Source of the DNA: Curtobacterium sp. MCSS17_007
GTDB taxonomy: Bacteria > Actinomycetota > Actinomycetes > Actinomycetales > Microbacteriaceae
NCBI RefSeq assembly: GCF_003234175.2
Contig: NZ_CP126257.1
Span: forward strand, 434,001 to 498,000
Length of the DNA stretch: 64,000 bases
Direction: 5' to 3'
Below, one piece after another: positions 41,575 through 50,233 of the stretch. The notes under the pieces were generated by a model, which saw only the letters and a program-made list of their open reading frames with translations, was not told where the DNA came from and did not search any database. Numbering within the stretch: position 1 is the stretch's first letter; every line of letters begins with the position of its first letter. The translations under genes were made by a program, and so were the position numbers.

Positions 41575-42437
41575 GCACGGTCGACCCGCAGCAGGCGCGC
41601 CGCGAACGCGAGGCCCGGTACCGCGGCTCGACCTCCGCACTGACGATGACCGTCGTCGGCGCGCTGCTCGTCGTCGCCGCGGGGGCCGTCGGTGGACTCG
41701 CGGTGTCGGAGTTCGTCCTGCGCTTCCGGATGATGATGGTCAACAGCGTGTTCTCGGACAGCCCCGACCCGGAGACGCACTGGTGGGCGGTCCCCGGTGC
41801 GGTCGTCGGCACCCTGGTGGCCGTCGGTGTGTACACGACGTGGAACCACCGCTGGTCCGGGCGCACCACCGACCTGGTCGGACTCGGGCCGCTGCCGCTC
41901 TGGTTCGTCGGCGCCACCGCGTGCACCTGGTGGGCCACGACCACGCAGTGGCCCGCCCCGGACCGCGTCGGCGTGGCCGTCGACCCGACGTTCGGGCACG
42001 ACGAGACGTGGGGGATCGGCACCTGGATCTGGTACACCTCCGTGTGGTGGCTGCCGGGGCTCCTCACCGTCGTGACCGCCCTCACGCTCGTGGCCGGCGG
42101 TGCGACGCGGGTCGGCCGCGGGAACCGTCGCGCCCGGCTCGCGGACGTCATGGCGAACGGCCGACGCACGACGGGCGAGGTCACCGCGGTCAGCGGCGGC
42201 ACCACCCCGGACGCCTCGCGCACCCTGCTGCGCTGGACGTGCTCCTTCGTGGACCTGCACGGTGTCCGGCGCTGGGTGGAGCGCACCGAGGGCTTCACCC
42301 ACGGCACCGCACCGGTGCTCGGCGGGACGGTCACCGTGCTCTACGACCCGGCCCGCCCCGACGACCGGAAGCGCATCTTCACGACCACCGGCAGGGGTGA
42401 CGAGCCGGAGGACTACCTGCGCCCCGGCACGACCTGA
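41571..42437 (+). CDS. DUF3592-family membrane protein
   Basis: The product is a 288-residue protein with about four spans in its first 190 residues (MTVVGALLVVAAGAVGGLAV, WAVPGAVVGTLVAVGVYTTW, LPLWFVGATACTWW, WWLPGLLTVVTALTLVAGG). A cytoplasmic or external beta domain (about 200-280) ends VLGGTVTVLYDPARPDDRKRIF, the DUF3592 hallmark. The function of the family is unknown. Co-transcription with TetR suggests a stress-inducible envelope protein. Confidence 0.82.
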   Translation: MSTVDPQQARREREARYRGSTSALTMTVVGALLVVAAGAVGGLAVSEFVLRFRMMMVNSVFSDSPDPETHWWAVPGAVVGTLVAVGVYTTWNHRWSGRTTDLVGLGPLPLWFVGATACTWWATTTQWPAPDRVGVAVDPTFGHDETWGIGTWIWYTSVWWLPGLLTVVTALTLVAGGATRVGRGNRRARLADVMANGRRTTGEVTAVSGGTTPDASRTLLRWTCSFVDLHGVRRWVERTEGFTHGTAPVLGGTVTVLYDPARPDDRKRIFTTTGRGDEPEDYLRPGTT

Positions 42438-42495
42438 GACCGGACGAAGTTTGGCACTTCTCCACGAAAACGGAGCGGTCCTAGGCTCGTCAGCC

Positions 42496-42807
42496 GTGTC
42501 AGAACAGAACGCTCAGCCCCCGCAGGACCAGTACCAGCCGTACGCAGCGGCACCGGCCGCCCCGCAGCGCACGAACACCCTCGCGATCATCGCGCTCGTG
42601 GCGGCGTTCGTCGCGCCGATCGTCGGGTTCGTCCTCGGCTTCGTCGCGATGTCCCAGACGAAGAAGCGTGGCGAGGGTGGGCGCGGTCTGGCGCTCGCCG
42701 CGGTCATCGTCGGCGGGGTCATCACGGTCTTCTACGCCGTGCTCTTCATCGCGCTCGTCGCGGTCGCGATGTCCGAGCCGTCGGTCACGTACCCGACGTC
42801 GTACTGA
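42496..42807 (+). CDS. DUF4190-type small membrane protein
   Basis: The product is a 103-residue protein: a Gln/Pro-rich N-terminus of 25 residues and two spans joined by the loop AMSQTKKRGEGGRGLALA, the DUF4190 pattern. Such proteins are of unknown function and often associate with secretion or division loci. GTG 42496 lies 8 nt after TAGGCT (42482-42487), so it is leaderless. A family-A hairpin (42840-42898) downstream may end its transcript. Confidence 0.85.
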   Translation: MSEQNAQPPQDQYQPYAAAPAAPQRTNTLAIIALVAAFVAPIVGFVLGFVAMSQTKKRGEGGRGLALAAVIVGGVITVFYAVLFIALVAVAMSEPSVTYPTSY

Positions 42808-42839
42808 CCCCACCCGGTCGTCGGCCGTCGGTGATCGCC

Positions 42840-42898
42840 GGACGGGAGGCACGGGGCACGCACCCTACGCTGGTCACGTGACCGAGCGCCTCCCGTCC
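42840..42898 (+). terminator. Family-A hairpin whose 3' arm is inside the next gene
   Basis: Arms GGACGGGAGGC (42840-42850) and complement (42888-42898) are 37 nt apart. The loop contains the -10 box TACGCT (42866-42871) and the start codon (42878) of the methyltransferase gene, and the right arm encodes its codons 4-7. It can form only in transcripts arriving from upstream. Confidence 0.6.
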
Positions 42899-43582
42899 GA
42901 CCCCGTGGTCCCGTCGACGGGCCCGGCCCGGCCCGGTGGCCCGGCCGCCGAGCTGCCGCCGACGCACGAGGCCACCACGAACGGCGTCGGACCCCACCCC
43001 GAGCCCTGGCCGGACGACCCGCGGCTCGACCCGGAGCTCCTCGCGGCGGGGGACACCCGCAACGTGGTCGACCGGTTCCGGTACTGGTCGATGGACGCGA
43101 TCGTGGCCGAGCTCGACACCCGCCGGCACGCCTTCGACGTGGCGATCGAGAACTGGCAGCACGACCTGAACATCGGGTCCATCGTCCGGAGCGCGAACGC
43201 GTTCCTCGCCGGCACCGTGCACATCATCGGTCGGCGCCGGTGGAACAAGCGCGGCGCGATGGTGACCGACCGCTACCAGCACGTGCGGTACCACCCGGAC
43301 GTCGCCGCGTTCCTCGCCGCGATGCGGGAGGAGGGCCGCCCGGTCGTCGCGATCGACAACACCCCCGGTGCCGAGCGCATCGAGACGGCGGCGATCCCGG
43401 AGCGCTGCGTGTTCCTGTTCGGGCAGGAGGGGCCCGGGCTCACCGACGAGGCCGTCACGGGCGCCGACGCCCACCTCGAGATCACGCAGTTCGGGTCGAC
43501 GCGGAGCATCAACGCCTCCGCCGCCGCCGCGATCGTCATGCACGCATGGGTCGTCCAGCACGCGGAGCTGCCCACCGACTGA
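42878..43582 (+). CDS. SpoU/TrmH-family RNA 2'-O-methyltransferase
   Basis: The product is a 234-residue SPOUT methyltransferase transferring methyl from SAM to a ribose 2'-OH in tRNA or rRNA. Motif 1 is LNIGSIVRSANAF, motif 2 FLFGQEGPGLTDEA, motif 3 FGSTRSINASAAAAIVMHAW, in the trefoil-knot order. An N-terminal 70-residue extension is Pro-rich. GTG 42878 is 6 nt after TACGCT, a leaderless start; longer in-frame readings begin inside the upstream gene. The RNA target is not predictable. Confidence 0.93.
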   Translation: MTERLPSDPVVPSTGPARPGGPAAELPPTHEATTNGVGPHPEPWPDDPRLDPELLAAGDTRNVVDRFRYWSMDAIVAELDTRRHAFDVAIENWQHDLNIGSIVRSANAFLAGTVHIIGRRRWNKRGAMVTDRYQHVRYHPDVAAFLAAMREEGRPVVAIDNTPGAERIETAAIPERCVFLFGQEGPGLTDEAVTGADAHLEITQFGSTRSINASAAAAIVMHAWVVQHAELPTD

Positions 43583-43604
43583 CCCGCGGGCGTCCGGCGG
43601 GGCG

Positions 43605-44624
43605 TCAGCGGGCGGCGGTCGTGCGGCGGGCGACGAGCCGCGGCTCGACCAGGGTCTCCTGCGCGGGTGCGGTCGGATCGGCGATGCGGGCCAGCAGGCG
43701 CTCGCCGGCGCCGCGGCCGATCTCCACGCTGCGGTCGTCGATGCTCGTCAGCCCGACGTACGCCGTCGCCGCGAGCGGGGTGTCGTCGTAGCCCATGACC
43801 GACACGTCCTCGGGGACGCGCAGGCCCCGGGCGGCCAGTCCGGACATCGCGCCGAGCGCCATGACGTCGTTCGCCGCGAACACCGCCGTGACGTCCGGGT
43901 GGGCGTCGAGCAGGTGCCCGACGGCCTCGGCGCCGGCCTCCTCGGTGGGCTCCACGGGCATGACGTGGGAGACGAGCGAGGCGGGTGACGGGGCGGAGGC
44001 GACCCGTGCCTCCAGGCCGGCGAGGCGTTCCGCAGAGGCGGCCGACCGACCGCCGACGAAGCCGATGCGCGTGTGGCCGAGGGCCAGCAGGTGCTCGGCC
44101 GCCATCCGGCCACCGGCGCGGTCGTCGTTCGCGACGGTGTCGGCACGGGGCAGCGCCGCGCGTCCGCCGGCGACCACGACGGGCATGCTCGCCGGGATCG
44201 CGAGGTCGGTGTCCGGCTCGCCGGCGATGACGATGCCCTCGACGCGCATGGACAGGAATCCCTCGACGGGGGAGACGTCGAGGCCGGTGTTGAGGAACCG
44301 GTCCGCGACGACGAGGCGGTGGCCCTGGTCCTGCAGCGCCTCGCGCAGGCCGGTGAGCAGGTCGACGAACCACTGGTTCCGGAAGTCGTCGAGCACGACG
44401 CCGATCGTGCGGCTCCGGGTGCCGGCGAGCGAGACGGCCGCGGTGGACGGGCGGTAGTCGAGTTCCTGGATGGCCTGCAGGACGGCCTCGCGGCGCTGCT
44501 CGCTGACCTTCGGCGACCGCTGGAGCACGAGCGAGACGAGGGACTTCGAGACGCCTGCGCGCGCGGCGACGTCGTAGATGGTCGCCGGTTTGCCGTCTGC
44601 GGTGGCGGACCTGCCGTCTCCCAT
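43605..44624 (-). CDS. LacI-family transcription regulator
   Basis: The product is a 339-residue repressor. The N-terminal helix-turn-helix TIYDVAARAGVSKSLVSLVLQ and the hinge DYRPSTAAVSLAG precede the periplasmic-binding-like domain. That domain has RSRTIGVVLDDFRNQWF, RVEGIVIAGE, ANDDRAGGRMAAEHLLALGHTRIGFVGG and VFAANDVMALGAM. It presumably senses a sugar; no sugar-metabolism gene is adjacent, so the regulon is elsewhere. GAGGGAG lies just upstream of ATG 44624, with a -10 TACGAT further out. Confidence 0.93.
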   Translation of the reverse strand: MGDGRSATADGKPATIYDVAARAGVSKSLVSLVLQRSPKVSEQRREAVLQAIQELDYRPSTAAVSLAGTRSRTIGVVLDDFRNQWFVDLLTGLREALQDQGHRLVVADRFLNTGLDVSPVEGFLSMRVEGIVIAGEPDTDLAIPASMPVVVAGGRAALPRADTVANDDRAGGRMAAEHLLALGHTRIGFVGGRSAASAERLAGLEARVASAPSPASLVSHVMPVEPTEEAGAEAVGHLLDAHPDVTAVFAANDVMALGAMSGLAARGLRVPEDVSVMGYDDTPLAATAYVGLTSIDDRSVEIGRGAGERLLARIADPTAPAQETLVEPRLVARRTTAAR

Positions 44625-44753
44625 GATCTCCCTCGACCGGTCGTGGTGTCCCTCGATCGTAGCGGGCGCGTCGCGCGTGGTTGTCAGGACATGGTGGGGT
44701 GGGGGCGGAGAGGCGGCGTGTGGTGCCGGGCGCTCGCGTTGCGCTTTCCGTCG

Positions 44754-44803
44754 ATGGAGCAGAAATCGAGTACGACGGCCTCACTCGACGTTTCCTGCTC
44801 CAT
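44754..44803. repeat. Dispersed palindrome, family B, copy 2
   Basis: ATGGAGCAG (44754-44762) is inverted at 44795-44803; inside it TCGAGT pairs with ACTCGA with two bulged bases. It is the same element as at 30631 and 46654. It lies in a 282-bp gap between the LacI gene and the DUF559 gene, in which I see nothing else. Confidence 0.75.
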
Positions 44804-44906
44804 GGAAGGCGGCACGAGTCCTGCACAGGGGAGCTCGAACGCGGTGTTGCGCACAGGATCGGGCCGCTGCTTCGCCGGACCAGCGCGACTCACGAATCCT
44901 CGGAGC

Positions 44907-45809
44907 ATGCGACCACGACCACTGCCGAAGAGCTTGTCCGCCCGGAGCTTCGACGTCCGCGCTGCAGACCGTCAAGCCGTGCACCGCGAGCGTCTCCGTC
45001 GGTCCGACCTGGTCCGACCCACGCGGTCGATCCGCTGGCACCGGGATCGTCTGCCGACCGGGATCGATCGCATCCGTGCCTTCCGGCCCGTGCTCGGTCC
45101 CAGGCAGTTCATCAGCCATGTCTCCGCGGCGGTGCTGTGGGGCCTCCCGCTGCCACGCGACCACCCTGGCGACGATCCGGTCCACGTGACGAGCGTCCGG
45201 CCGTCCGCGCAGATGCGGCGCGAGGGGGTCGTCGGGCACCGGACGACGGAGGACCGTGCCGTGGTCCTGACCCGATGGGGGATACGGACGAGTGCGCCGG
45301 CGACCACCTGGGTGGAGTGCGGGTCGCTGCTCGGTCTCGATGACCTCGTCGTCCTGGGCGATGCGATGCTCTCGAGCCGGGCGTGTGCGACGACGGTCGC
45401 CGCGCTCGCGTCCGCGCTCGCCCTCCGGGGGCGCTGCCCTGGCGCGCGGAACCTCCGGGTCGCGCTCGGACTGGTCCGGCGGGGGAGCGGATCGCCGCAG
45501 GAGACCCGGGCTCGCTTGGGCATCGTCCGTGCCGGGATCGCCGAGCCCGAGCTGCAGGTCGAGATCCGAGACGAACAGGGGCGGTTCGTCGGTCGTGCGG
45601 ACTTCGCGTACCGACGCGAGCGCGTCATCATCGAGTACGAGGGCGACCACCACCGGACCGACCCCGCTCAGTGGGAGTCCGACCTGCGGCGCTACCGTGC
45701 CTTCGCGCGACTCGGCTGGGTGGTGCTGCGATGGAGCCGGAGCGACGTGACGACCCAGCGGGCGGCAGCGCTCGAGGAGCTGGCAGGGTTGCTGCGACGC
45801 CGGGCGTAG
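44907..45809 (+). CDS. DUF559-domain protein (Vsr-like nuclease fold)
   Basis: The product is a 300-residue cytoplasmic protein. The N-terminal 180 residues resemble the AbiEi-like helical region common in actinobacterial DUF559 proteins (FISHVSAAVLWGLPLP, HRTTEDRAVVLTRWGIRTSAPATTWVEC, shown by its ends). The C-terminal 100 residues have GRADFAYRRERVIIEYEGDHHR, the PD-(D/E)xK-type core with D and E-Y-E, then RYRAFARLGWVVLRWSRSDV. Such genes are widespread and their role (repair, defence or TA) is unproven. ATG 44907 is chosen for alignment; earlier in-frame codons cross the family-B palindrome and are unlikely. Confidence 0.8.
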   Translation: MRPRPLPKSLSARSFDVRAADRQAVHRERLRRSDLVRPTRSIRWHRDRLPTGIDRIRAFRPVLGPRQFISHVSAAVLWGLPLPRDHPGDDPVHVTSVRPSAQMRREGVVGHRTTEDRAVVLTRWGIRTSAPATTWVECGSLLGLDDLVVLGDAMLSSRACATTVAALASALALRGRCPGARNLRVALGLVRRGSGSPQETRARLGIVRAGIAEPELQVEIRDEQGRFVGRADFAYRRERVIIEYEGDHHRTDPAQWESDLRRYRAFARLGWVVLRWSRSDVTTQRAAALEELAGLLRRRA

Positions 45810-45819
45810 CGTCCGCCGC

Positions 45820-46623
45820 ATGGCGACGCTGCTGCTGACGGGTGCTGCTGGCCGGATCGGGACCGCGCTGCGGCCGAGACTCCGTGCGGCCGGACACGAA
45901 CTGGTGCTGATCGACGAACGGGAACCCGCGGACCCCGTCGCTGCGGGCGAGCGGCTCGTCATCGGCTCCGTGGCCGACAGCCGTGCGCTCGACGACGCCC
46001 TGGACGGCGTGGACACGGTGGTGCACCTCGCGGGCATCCCGACTGAGGACGACTGGGACGCCCTGGTAGCGGCGAACCTGACCGGGACGAAGAACGTGCT
46101 GGAGCGTGCGGCCGCCGCCGGCGTGCTGCGCGTGCTGCAGGCGAGCTCGATCCACGCCGTCGGCCGTGTGACGGAACCGGAGCAGGCGCCGGGGAGCATC
46201 CCGGGGGATCTCCTGCCCCGCCCAGACACCTACTACGGCGTGACGAAGGCCGCGATGGAGCTGCTCGGGAGCCTGTTCGCCGACCGCTTCGGCATGTCGA
46301 TCGTGTCCGCTCGGATCGGGGCGTTCGGCGAGCGGCCGACGAGCCGTCGGGCACTGCTGATGTGGACGTCCGGCGACGACCTCGCACGCCTGGTCGAGGT
46401 GACGGTGGGGTTGCGCGAGCCCGGACACCACGTCGTCTGGGCGCTGTCGTGCAACCAGGGGAGCCCCGCCGACCTGGGTGCCGGGGAGGCCATCGGCTTC
46501 GTGCCGGTCGACGATGCCGCGACCGTACTCGACGAGGACGAACGATCGGCGCTGCCCGACGAGGACATGCGCTTCCTCGGGGGTGCGCTCGCCGACGCCC
46601 CGCTCGGCCAGCGGTCGGCCTGA
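45820..46623 (+). CDS. NAD-dependent epimerase/dehydrogenase (extended SDR, uronate-dehydrogenase-like)
   Basis: The product is a 267-residue Rossmann enzyme. It has the glycine motif LLTGAAGRIGTALRPRL, DVTV-type HLAGIP, NLTGTKNVLE, and the catalytic S(S)-Y-x-x-x-K in SSIHAVGR and YYGVTKAAME. ARIGAFGERPTSRRALLMW is like uronate dehydrogenases and sugar epimerases. ATG 45820 lies 7 nt after TAGCGT (45807-45812), which overlaps the stop of the previous gene, so it has its own leaderless promoter. Confidence 0.9.
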   Translation: MATLLLTGAAGRIGTALRPRLRAAGHELVLIDEREPADPVAAGERLVIGSVADSRALDDALDGVDTVVHLAGIPTEDDWDALVAANLTGTKNVLERAAAAGVLRVLQASSIHAVGRVTEPEQAPGSIPGDLLPRPDTYYGVTKAAMELLGSLFADRFGMSIVSARIGAFGERPTSRRALLMWTSGDDLARLVEVTVGLREPGHHVVWALSCNQGSPADLGAGEAIGFVPVDDAATVLDEDERSALPDEDMRFLGGALADAPLGQRSA

Positions 46624-46653
46624 CGCGCCTGCGCTCTCGTCCGGGGCGCATCG

Positions 46654-46706
46654 ATGGAGCAGAAGACGTCGGTTGCGTGCTCGCGACCCGACGTCTTCTG
46701 CTCCAT
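46654..46706. repeat. Dispersed palindrome, family B, copy 3
   Basis: This is the best copy: perfect 19-nt arms (46654-46672 and 46688-46706, ATGGAGCAGAAGACGTCGG and complement) with a 15-nt loop. It follows the SDR stop by 30 nt and could end that transcript. A GCCCAC hexamer tract follows at about 46721-46746, then the convergent YhgE gene. Confidence 0.8.
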
Positions 46707-46787
46707 GAACGCCTCGTGACGCCCACGCCCACGCCCACGCCCACGCCGCACGCCGCGCGCCCACGCCGGCGCCGAGCGTCGCGCGGG

Positions 46788-48857
46788 CTACCCGATCAGG
46801 CTCGGCCGCAGGTCGCGCAGCGTCCGCGAGCGGGTCTGCCGCGCGGTGACGACGGTCGACACGAGCAGCGCGCCGAGCAGCCAGCACGCGAGCACCCCCG
46901 CGTCCGACCACACCGCCCCGAACGAGCCGCCGTACATCGTCTGCCGCAGCGCGTCGACCGAGTACGTCATCGGCAGCGCGAAGTGCAGCGCGGCCAACGG
47001 CCCCGGCAGCGTCTGCCACGGGAAGGTCCCGCCGGCGGTGACGAGCTGCACGAGCATGAGCACCAGGCCGAGGAACTGCCCGACGGACCCGAGCAGCACG
47101 TTGAGCGCCATGATGATCGCCGCGAAGGTGGCCGACGCGAGGACCATGACACCGACCGTCGCTCCGGCGTGCACGACGTCGAGGTCGAGCGCGAACCGCA
47201 CGATCAGGAACAGCGCCGCCATCTGCACGACCCCGAGCAGCGCCGGCGTCAGCCAGCCGCCGAGCACCACCGACAGCGGCTTCCGCACCGCGGTGATGGC
47301 CCGCTTCGAGATCGGCTTGAGGATGAGGAACAGCGCGTACATGCCGATCCACGCCGCGAGCGAGATGAAGAACGGTGCGAGTCCGGCGCCGTAGTTCGAC
47401 GCCGCGGCCACGTTGTCGTCGCCGACCTTCACCGGGTCGGAGATGACCGACGCCTGGTCGTTCCGCTGTGCCGCCGTGGAGGCCGGGATCTTCGTGCGGC
47501 CCTGGTCGAGCTTCGCGGCGAGCTCCTTCGAGCCGTCCTCGAGCTGGTCCACCCCGGACGAGAGCTGCGCGGCACCCGACGCCGCCGACGCCGCACCGTC
47601 CGCGAGCGACGCCGCGCCGGACGACAGGGTGGGTGCGGCAGCAGCGAGCTTCGACGTGCCCGCGGCGACCTGCGACGAGCCCGACGCCAGCTGCGACGCA
47701 CCGCTCGACGCCGACGCGATGCCGTCGGCCAGCTGCGGGGACGCCGAGGCGAGCGCGGAGGTCCCGGCAGCGACCTGCGCGGAGCCGTCACGGAGCTGGT
47801 CGACGGCCGACTTCGTCGCCGCGTAGGTCTGCTTGGCCGAGGCGCCGGCACCGTTCACGTCGCCGACGGCCTTCGTGATGGCGTCCCGCTGCTCCTGCGT
47901 GAGCGTCGCGCCCTCGGGCAGGTTCGCGGTGATCTGGGCGAGCACCGTGGCGGCGTCGATCGGCTGGACCGCGTCGACGTCGTCGCTGTACGAGTCGACC
48001 TCGTCGGCGAGCGCGGCGTTCCCCGCCGCCACCTGCTGCGCGCCGTCGTTCAGCTGCGCGGTCTGGGCCGGCAGCGACGCGGTCTGCTGCTGTGCGGACT
48101 GCAGCCCCGACGCCAGGGTCGAGGCCCCGGACGCGACCTGCTGCGCGCCGCTGTCGAGCTGCGCGGTCTGCGACGGCAGCGCGGCGGTGCCGGACGCGAG
48201 CTGCGAGGCGCCGGCCGACAGTTCCGAGGTGCCGGAGGCGAGCGAGGACGCCCCGTCGGCTGCCTGGGTCGCCCCCGACGCGAGCTGCCCGGCACCGTCG
48301 ACGGCGTCGCCGAGGCTGTCCCGCACGTCGGCGAGCCCGACGAGCAGCGTCTTCGCGGCCTGCTTGCCGACCCGCTCGGCGACGGCCGTGCGCATGGTCT
48401 TGCCCGCCTGCTCCGCGATGGTGGAGGCCAGGTACGAGTTGGTGTCCGCCGTGGTCATCACGAGCTCGGCCCGCTTCGGGTCGTCCCCCTGCGCCGACAC
48501 CAGGGACTCGGAGAAGTCGTGCGGGATGGTCACGACGAAGTCGTACGTGCCGTTCCGCACGCCGGAGCGCGCGTCGGCCGCGGTCGTCTCGGTCCACTTG
48601 AAGTCGGCGCCGTCGATCGCCTCCTTCGTGACGTCCTTGCCGTAGTCGACCCGGTCGCCGTCGAGCGTCGCGCCGGCGTCCTGGTCGACGATCGCGGCCG
48701 GGATCTGGTCGAGCTTGGCGTAGGGGTCGCGGTTCGCCCAGAGGTACGCGCCACCGTAGAGCAGCGGCACCACCATGAGGGCGACGAACGCCAGCCGGGC
48801 GAGCGGCGTGGCGGTGAGGCGCGCCAGTTCGGCGCGGATGAGCGAGGGGATGGTCAC
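46788..48857 (-). CDS. YhgE/Pip-domain membrane protein
   Basis: The product is a 689-residue protein of the YhgE/Pip (phage-infection-protein-like) family, related to ABC-2 permeases. One N-terminal span (about 20-42, FVALMVVPLLYGGAYLWAN), then a 470-residue extracytoplasmic region. Residues about 190-470 are an Ala/Ser/Gly/Gln heptad-like repeat (QLASGA, SLASGTSEL, QQVASGA) that should form long helices. A cluster of five C-terminal spans ends the protein. Relatives act in type VII secretion (EsaA) or in export. Its start overlaps the upstream gene by 4 nt. The three-gene unit TetR-pseudoABC-YhgE is read from 50223 leftward. Confidence 0.9.
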   Translation of the reverse strand: MTIPSLIRAELARLTATPLARLAFVALMVVPLLYGGAYLWANRDPYAKLDQIPAAIVDQDAGATLDGDRVDYGKDVTKEAIDGADFKWTETTAADARSGVRNGTYDFVVTIPHDFSESLVSAQGDDPKRAELVMTTADTNSYLASTIAEQAGKTMRTAVAERVGKQAAKTLLVGLADVRDSLGDAVDGAGQLASGATQAADGASSLASGTSELSAGASQLASGTAALPSQTAQLDSGAQQVASGASTLASGLQSAQQQTASLPAQTAQLNDGAQQVAAGNAALADEVDSYSDDVDAVQPIDAATVLAQITANLPEGATLTQEQRDAITKAVGDVNGAGASAKQTYAATKSAVDQLRDGSAQVAAGTSALASASPQLADGIASASSGASQLASGSSQVAAGTSKLAAAAPTLSSGAASLADGAASAASGAAQLSSGVDQLEDGSKELAAKLDQGRTKIPASTAAQRNDQASVISDPVKVGDDNVAAASNYGAGLAPFFISLAAWIGMYALFLILKPISKRAITAVRKPLSVVLGGWLTPALLGVVQMAALFLIVRFALDLDVVHAGATVGVMVLASATFAAIIMALNVLLGSVGQFLGLVLMLVQLVTAGGTFPWQTLPGPLAALHFALPMTYSVDALRQTMYGGSFGAVWSDAGVLACWLLGALLVSTVVTARQTRSRTLRDLRPSLIG

Positions 48858-49561
48858 GCGGGTGCCTCCGTCGGGACGGTTGCGGGAGATTCGGGGTCGG
48901 ACGGGAGGACCTGGTCGCCTCGTCCGGTCCGGGTCGCGTCGTCGGGACCCTCGGTGTGGATGGTGTCGAGCAGCTGCTCGACGGTGGTCGCGGCCGCCTT
49001 CGAGGTCACGAGGACGACGGTCACGCCGCGGCGGGCGACGTCGCGCACCACCGCGAACCAGTCGGCCACGGCGCCCCCGTGTCGCTCGGGCGTGGTGAGC
49101 ACGATGCCCGTGACGCCGTCCCGCAGCAGCGCGAGTTCCACGAGCAGCCGCACCCGCACGTCGGTCGGGACCCGCTGCACGTGCGTGTCGGCGTAGTCCC
49201 GCATCCCGAGCTCGTCGAGCACGGTGTCGACGTGGTCGCGCGAGGGCCGCTGCCCGGCGAACGCGAGCTCCTCGCGCACGATCTTCCGGAGCGTCATGAC
49301 GGGGAACGGCTCGGCGACCCCGGGGGTGTCCACGAGCGCGAAGGTGCGGCGCACGGCGTCGGCGTCCTCGTGCCCGTCGAGCAGCACTCGTCCGGTCTCG
49401 GGCCGCATCCGTCCGCCGGCGACGAGGGACGCGAGCACCGGCGCCTGCTCGGTCTCGACGGCGACGACCCCGGGGTGACCGGGAGCGGCGACCGCGGAGA
49501 CGACGGGCAGCGCGGCGCCGGGCTCGTCGCCGATGCCGACGTGGTCGAGTTCGAGCGTCAT
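48854..49561 (-). CDS. Degenerate ABC-ATPase-like protein without P-loop
   Basis: The product is a 235-residue protein that keeps the layout of an ABC-2 ATPase but not the catalytic residues. VVSAVAAPGHPGVVAVETEQAPVLASLVAGG sits where strand 1 and Walker A would be (described by its ends), but there is no G-x-x-G-x-G-K-S/T. RMRPETGRVLLDG matches the region after it. The signature position reads VPTDVRVRLLVELALL in place of L-S-G-G-x. Walker B reads GIVLTTPERHG and the H-loop LVTSK. It cannot be expected to hydrolyse ATP. Translationally coupled to both neighbours (4-nt overlaps), it may be a structural subunit or regulator of the YhgE protein. The family assignment is my inference. Confidence 0.75.
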   Translation of the reverse strand: MTLELDHVGIGDEPGAALPVVSAVAAPGHPGVVAVETEQAPVLASLVAGGRMRPETGRVLLDGHEDADAVRRTFALVDTPGVAEPFPVMTLRKIVREELAFAGQRPSRDHVDTVLDELGMRDYADTHVQRVPTDVRVRLLVELALLRDGVTGIVLTTPERHGGAVADWFAVVRDVARRGVTVVLVTSKAAATTVEQLLDTIHTEGPDDATRTGRGDQVLPSDPESPATVPTEAPA

Positions 49562-50223
49562 GCGCGGGTCTCCTGCTCGGTCTGCGGGGTGGGTGCGGCG
49601 GGTTCGGACAGCAGCGCGGTGCGCCAGTCGATGCCGGCGGTGCCGAGGGCCGACAGCACCACCATGCGCCGTCCGGCCTCGTCGCTCGTCCCGGAACGGG
49701 TCGCCTCGTCGAGGACGGCGATGCACGCTGCCTCGACCAGGCGGGCGAGTGTGTCGGCGCCGACGTCGTCGCGCATGGAGCCCTCGTCGATGCCGAGCGC
49801 GCACGCGGTCCGGACCTGGGCCCGCAGCGGCGCGAAGACCTCGGCCACGGACTCGGCGAACGGGCTGCGCAGGGCGACCCGGGCCATCGAGCGCACGTGC
49901 GAGACCTCGGACCAGAGCGTCACCGCGATCGCCGCGAGCCGTGCGGCCGGGGGCAGGTCGGCGAGCTCGGACGACGACGGCATCGCGCCGGCGATGCGGG
50001 CGGCGCCGCCGGTCACGACCTCGCGCACCAGGTCGTCGCGGGAGGGGAAGTGTCCGTAGACCGCACGGCGGGACAGGCCTGCGGCGGACGCGATGGTCTC
50101 GAGCGAGGCGTCGGGGTCCTGCTGCAGGACGCTCCGGGCCGCCTCGATCAGGGCAGCGCGGTTCTCCGTCGCGTCCCGCCGGGGTGCGCGTCCGGGCTGG
50201 TCGGTGCTGGTCACGGTGCCCAT
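49558..50223 (-). CDS. TetR-family regulator of the YhgE operon
   Basis: The product is a 221-residue regulator. The helix-turn-helix (about 20-65) reads NRAALIEAARSVLQQDPDASLETIASAAGLSRRAVYGHFPSRDDL (ends given for location only). The C-terminal domain has WSEVSHVRSMARVALRSPFAESV and a last helix pair. ATG 50223 or the GTG three codons on (50214) may be used. A perfect palindrome with 6-nt arms at 50234-50249 lies just upstream and is its likely operator. Confidence 0.88.
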   Translation of the reverse strand: MGTVTSTDQPGRAPRRDATENRAALIEAARSVLQQDPDASLETIASAAGLSRRAVYGHFPSRDDLVREVVTGGAARIAGAMPSSSELADLPPAARLAAIAVTLWSEVSHVRSMARVALRSPFAESVAEVFAPLRAQVRTACALGIDEGSMRDDVGADTLARLVEAACIAVLDEATRSGTSDEAGRRMVVLSALGTAGIDWRTALLSEPAAPTPQTEQETRA

Positions 50224-50233
50224 CGTAATAACG

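Noticed and set aside
44073..44906. N-terminal extension of the DUF559 protein through the LacI gene region
   Set aside because: The open frame runs antisense to the LacI gene and across the family-B palindrome; homology-like sequence starts only at 44907.
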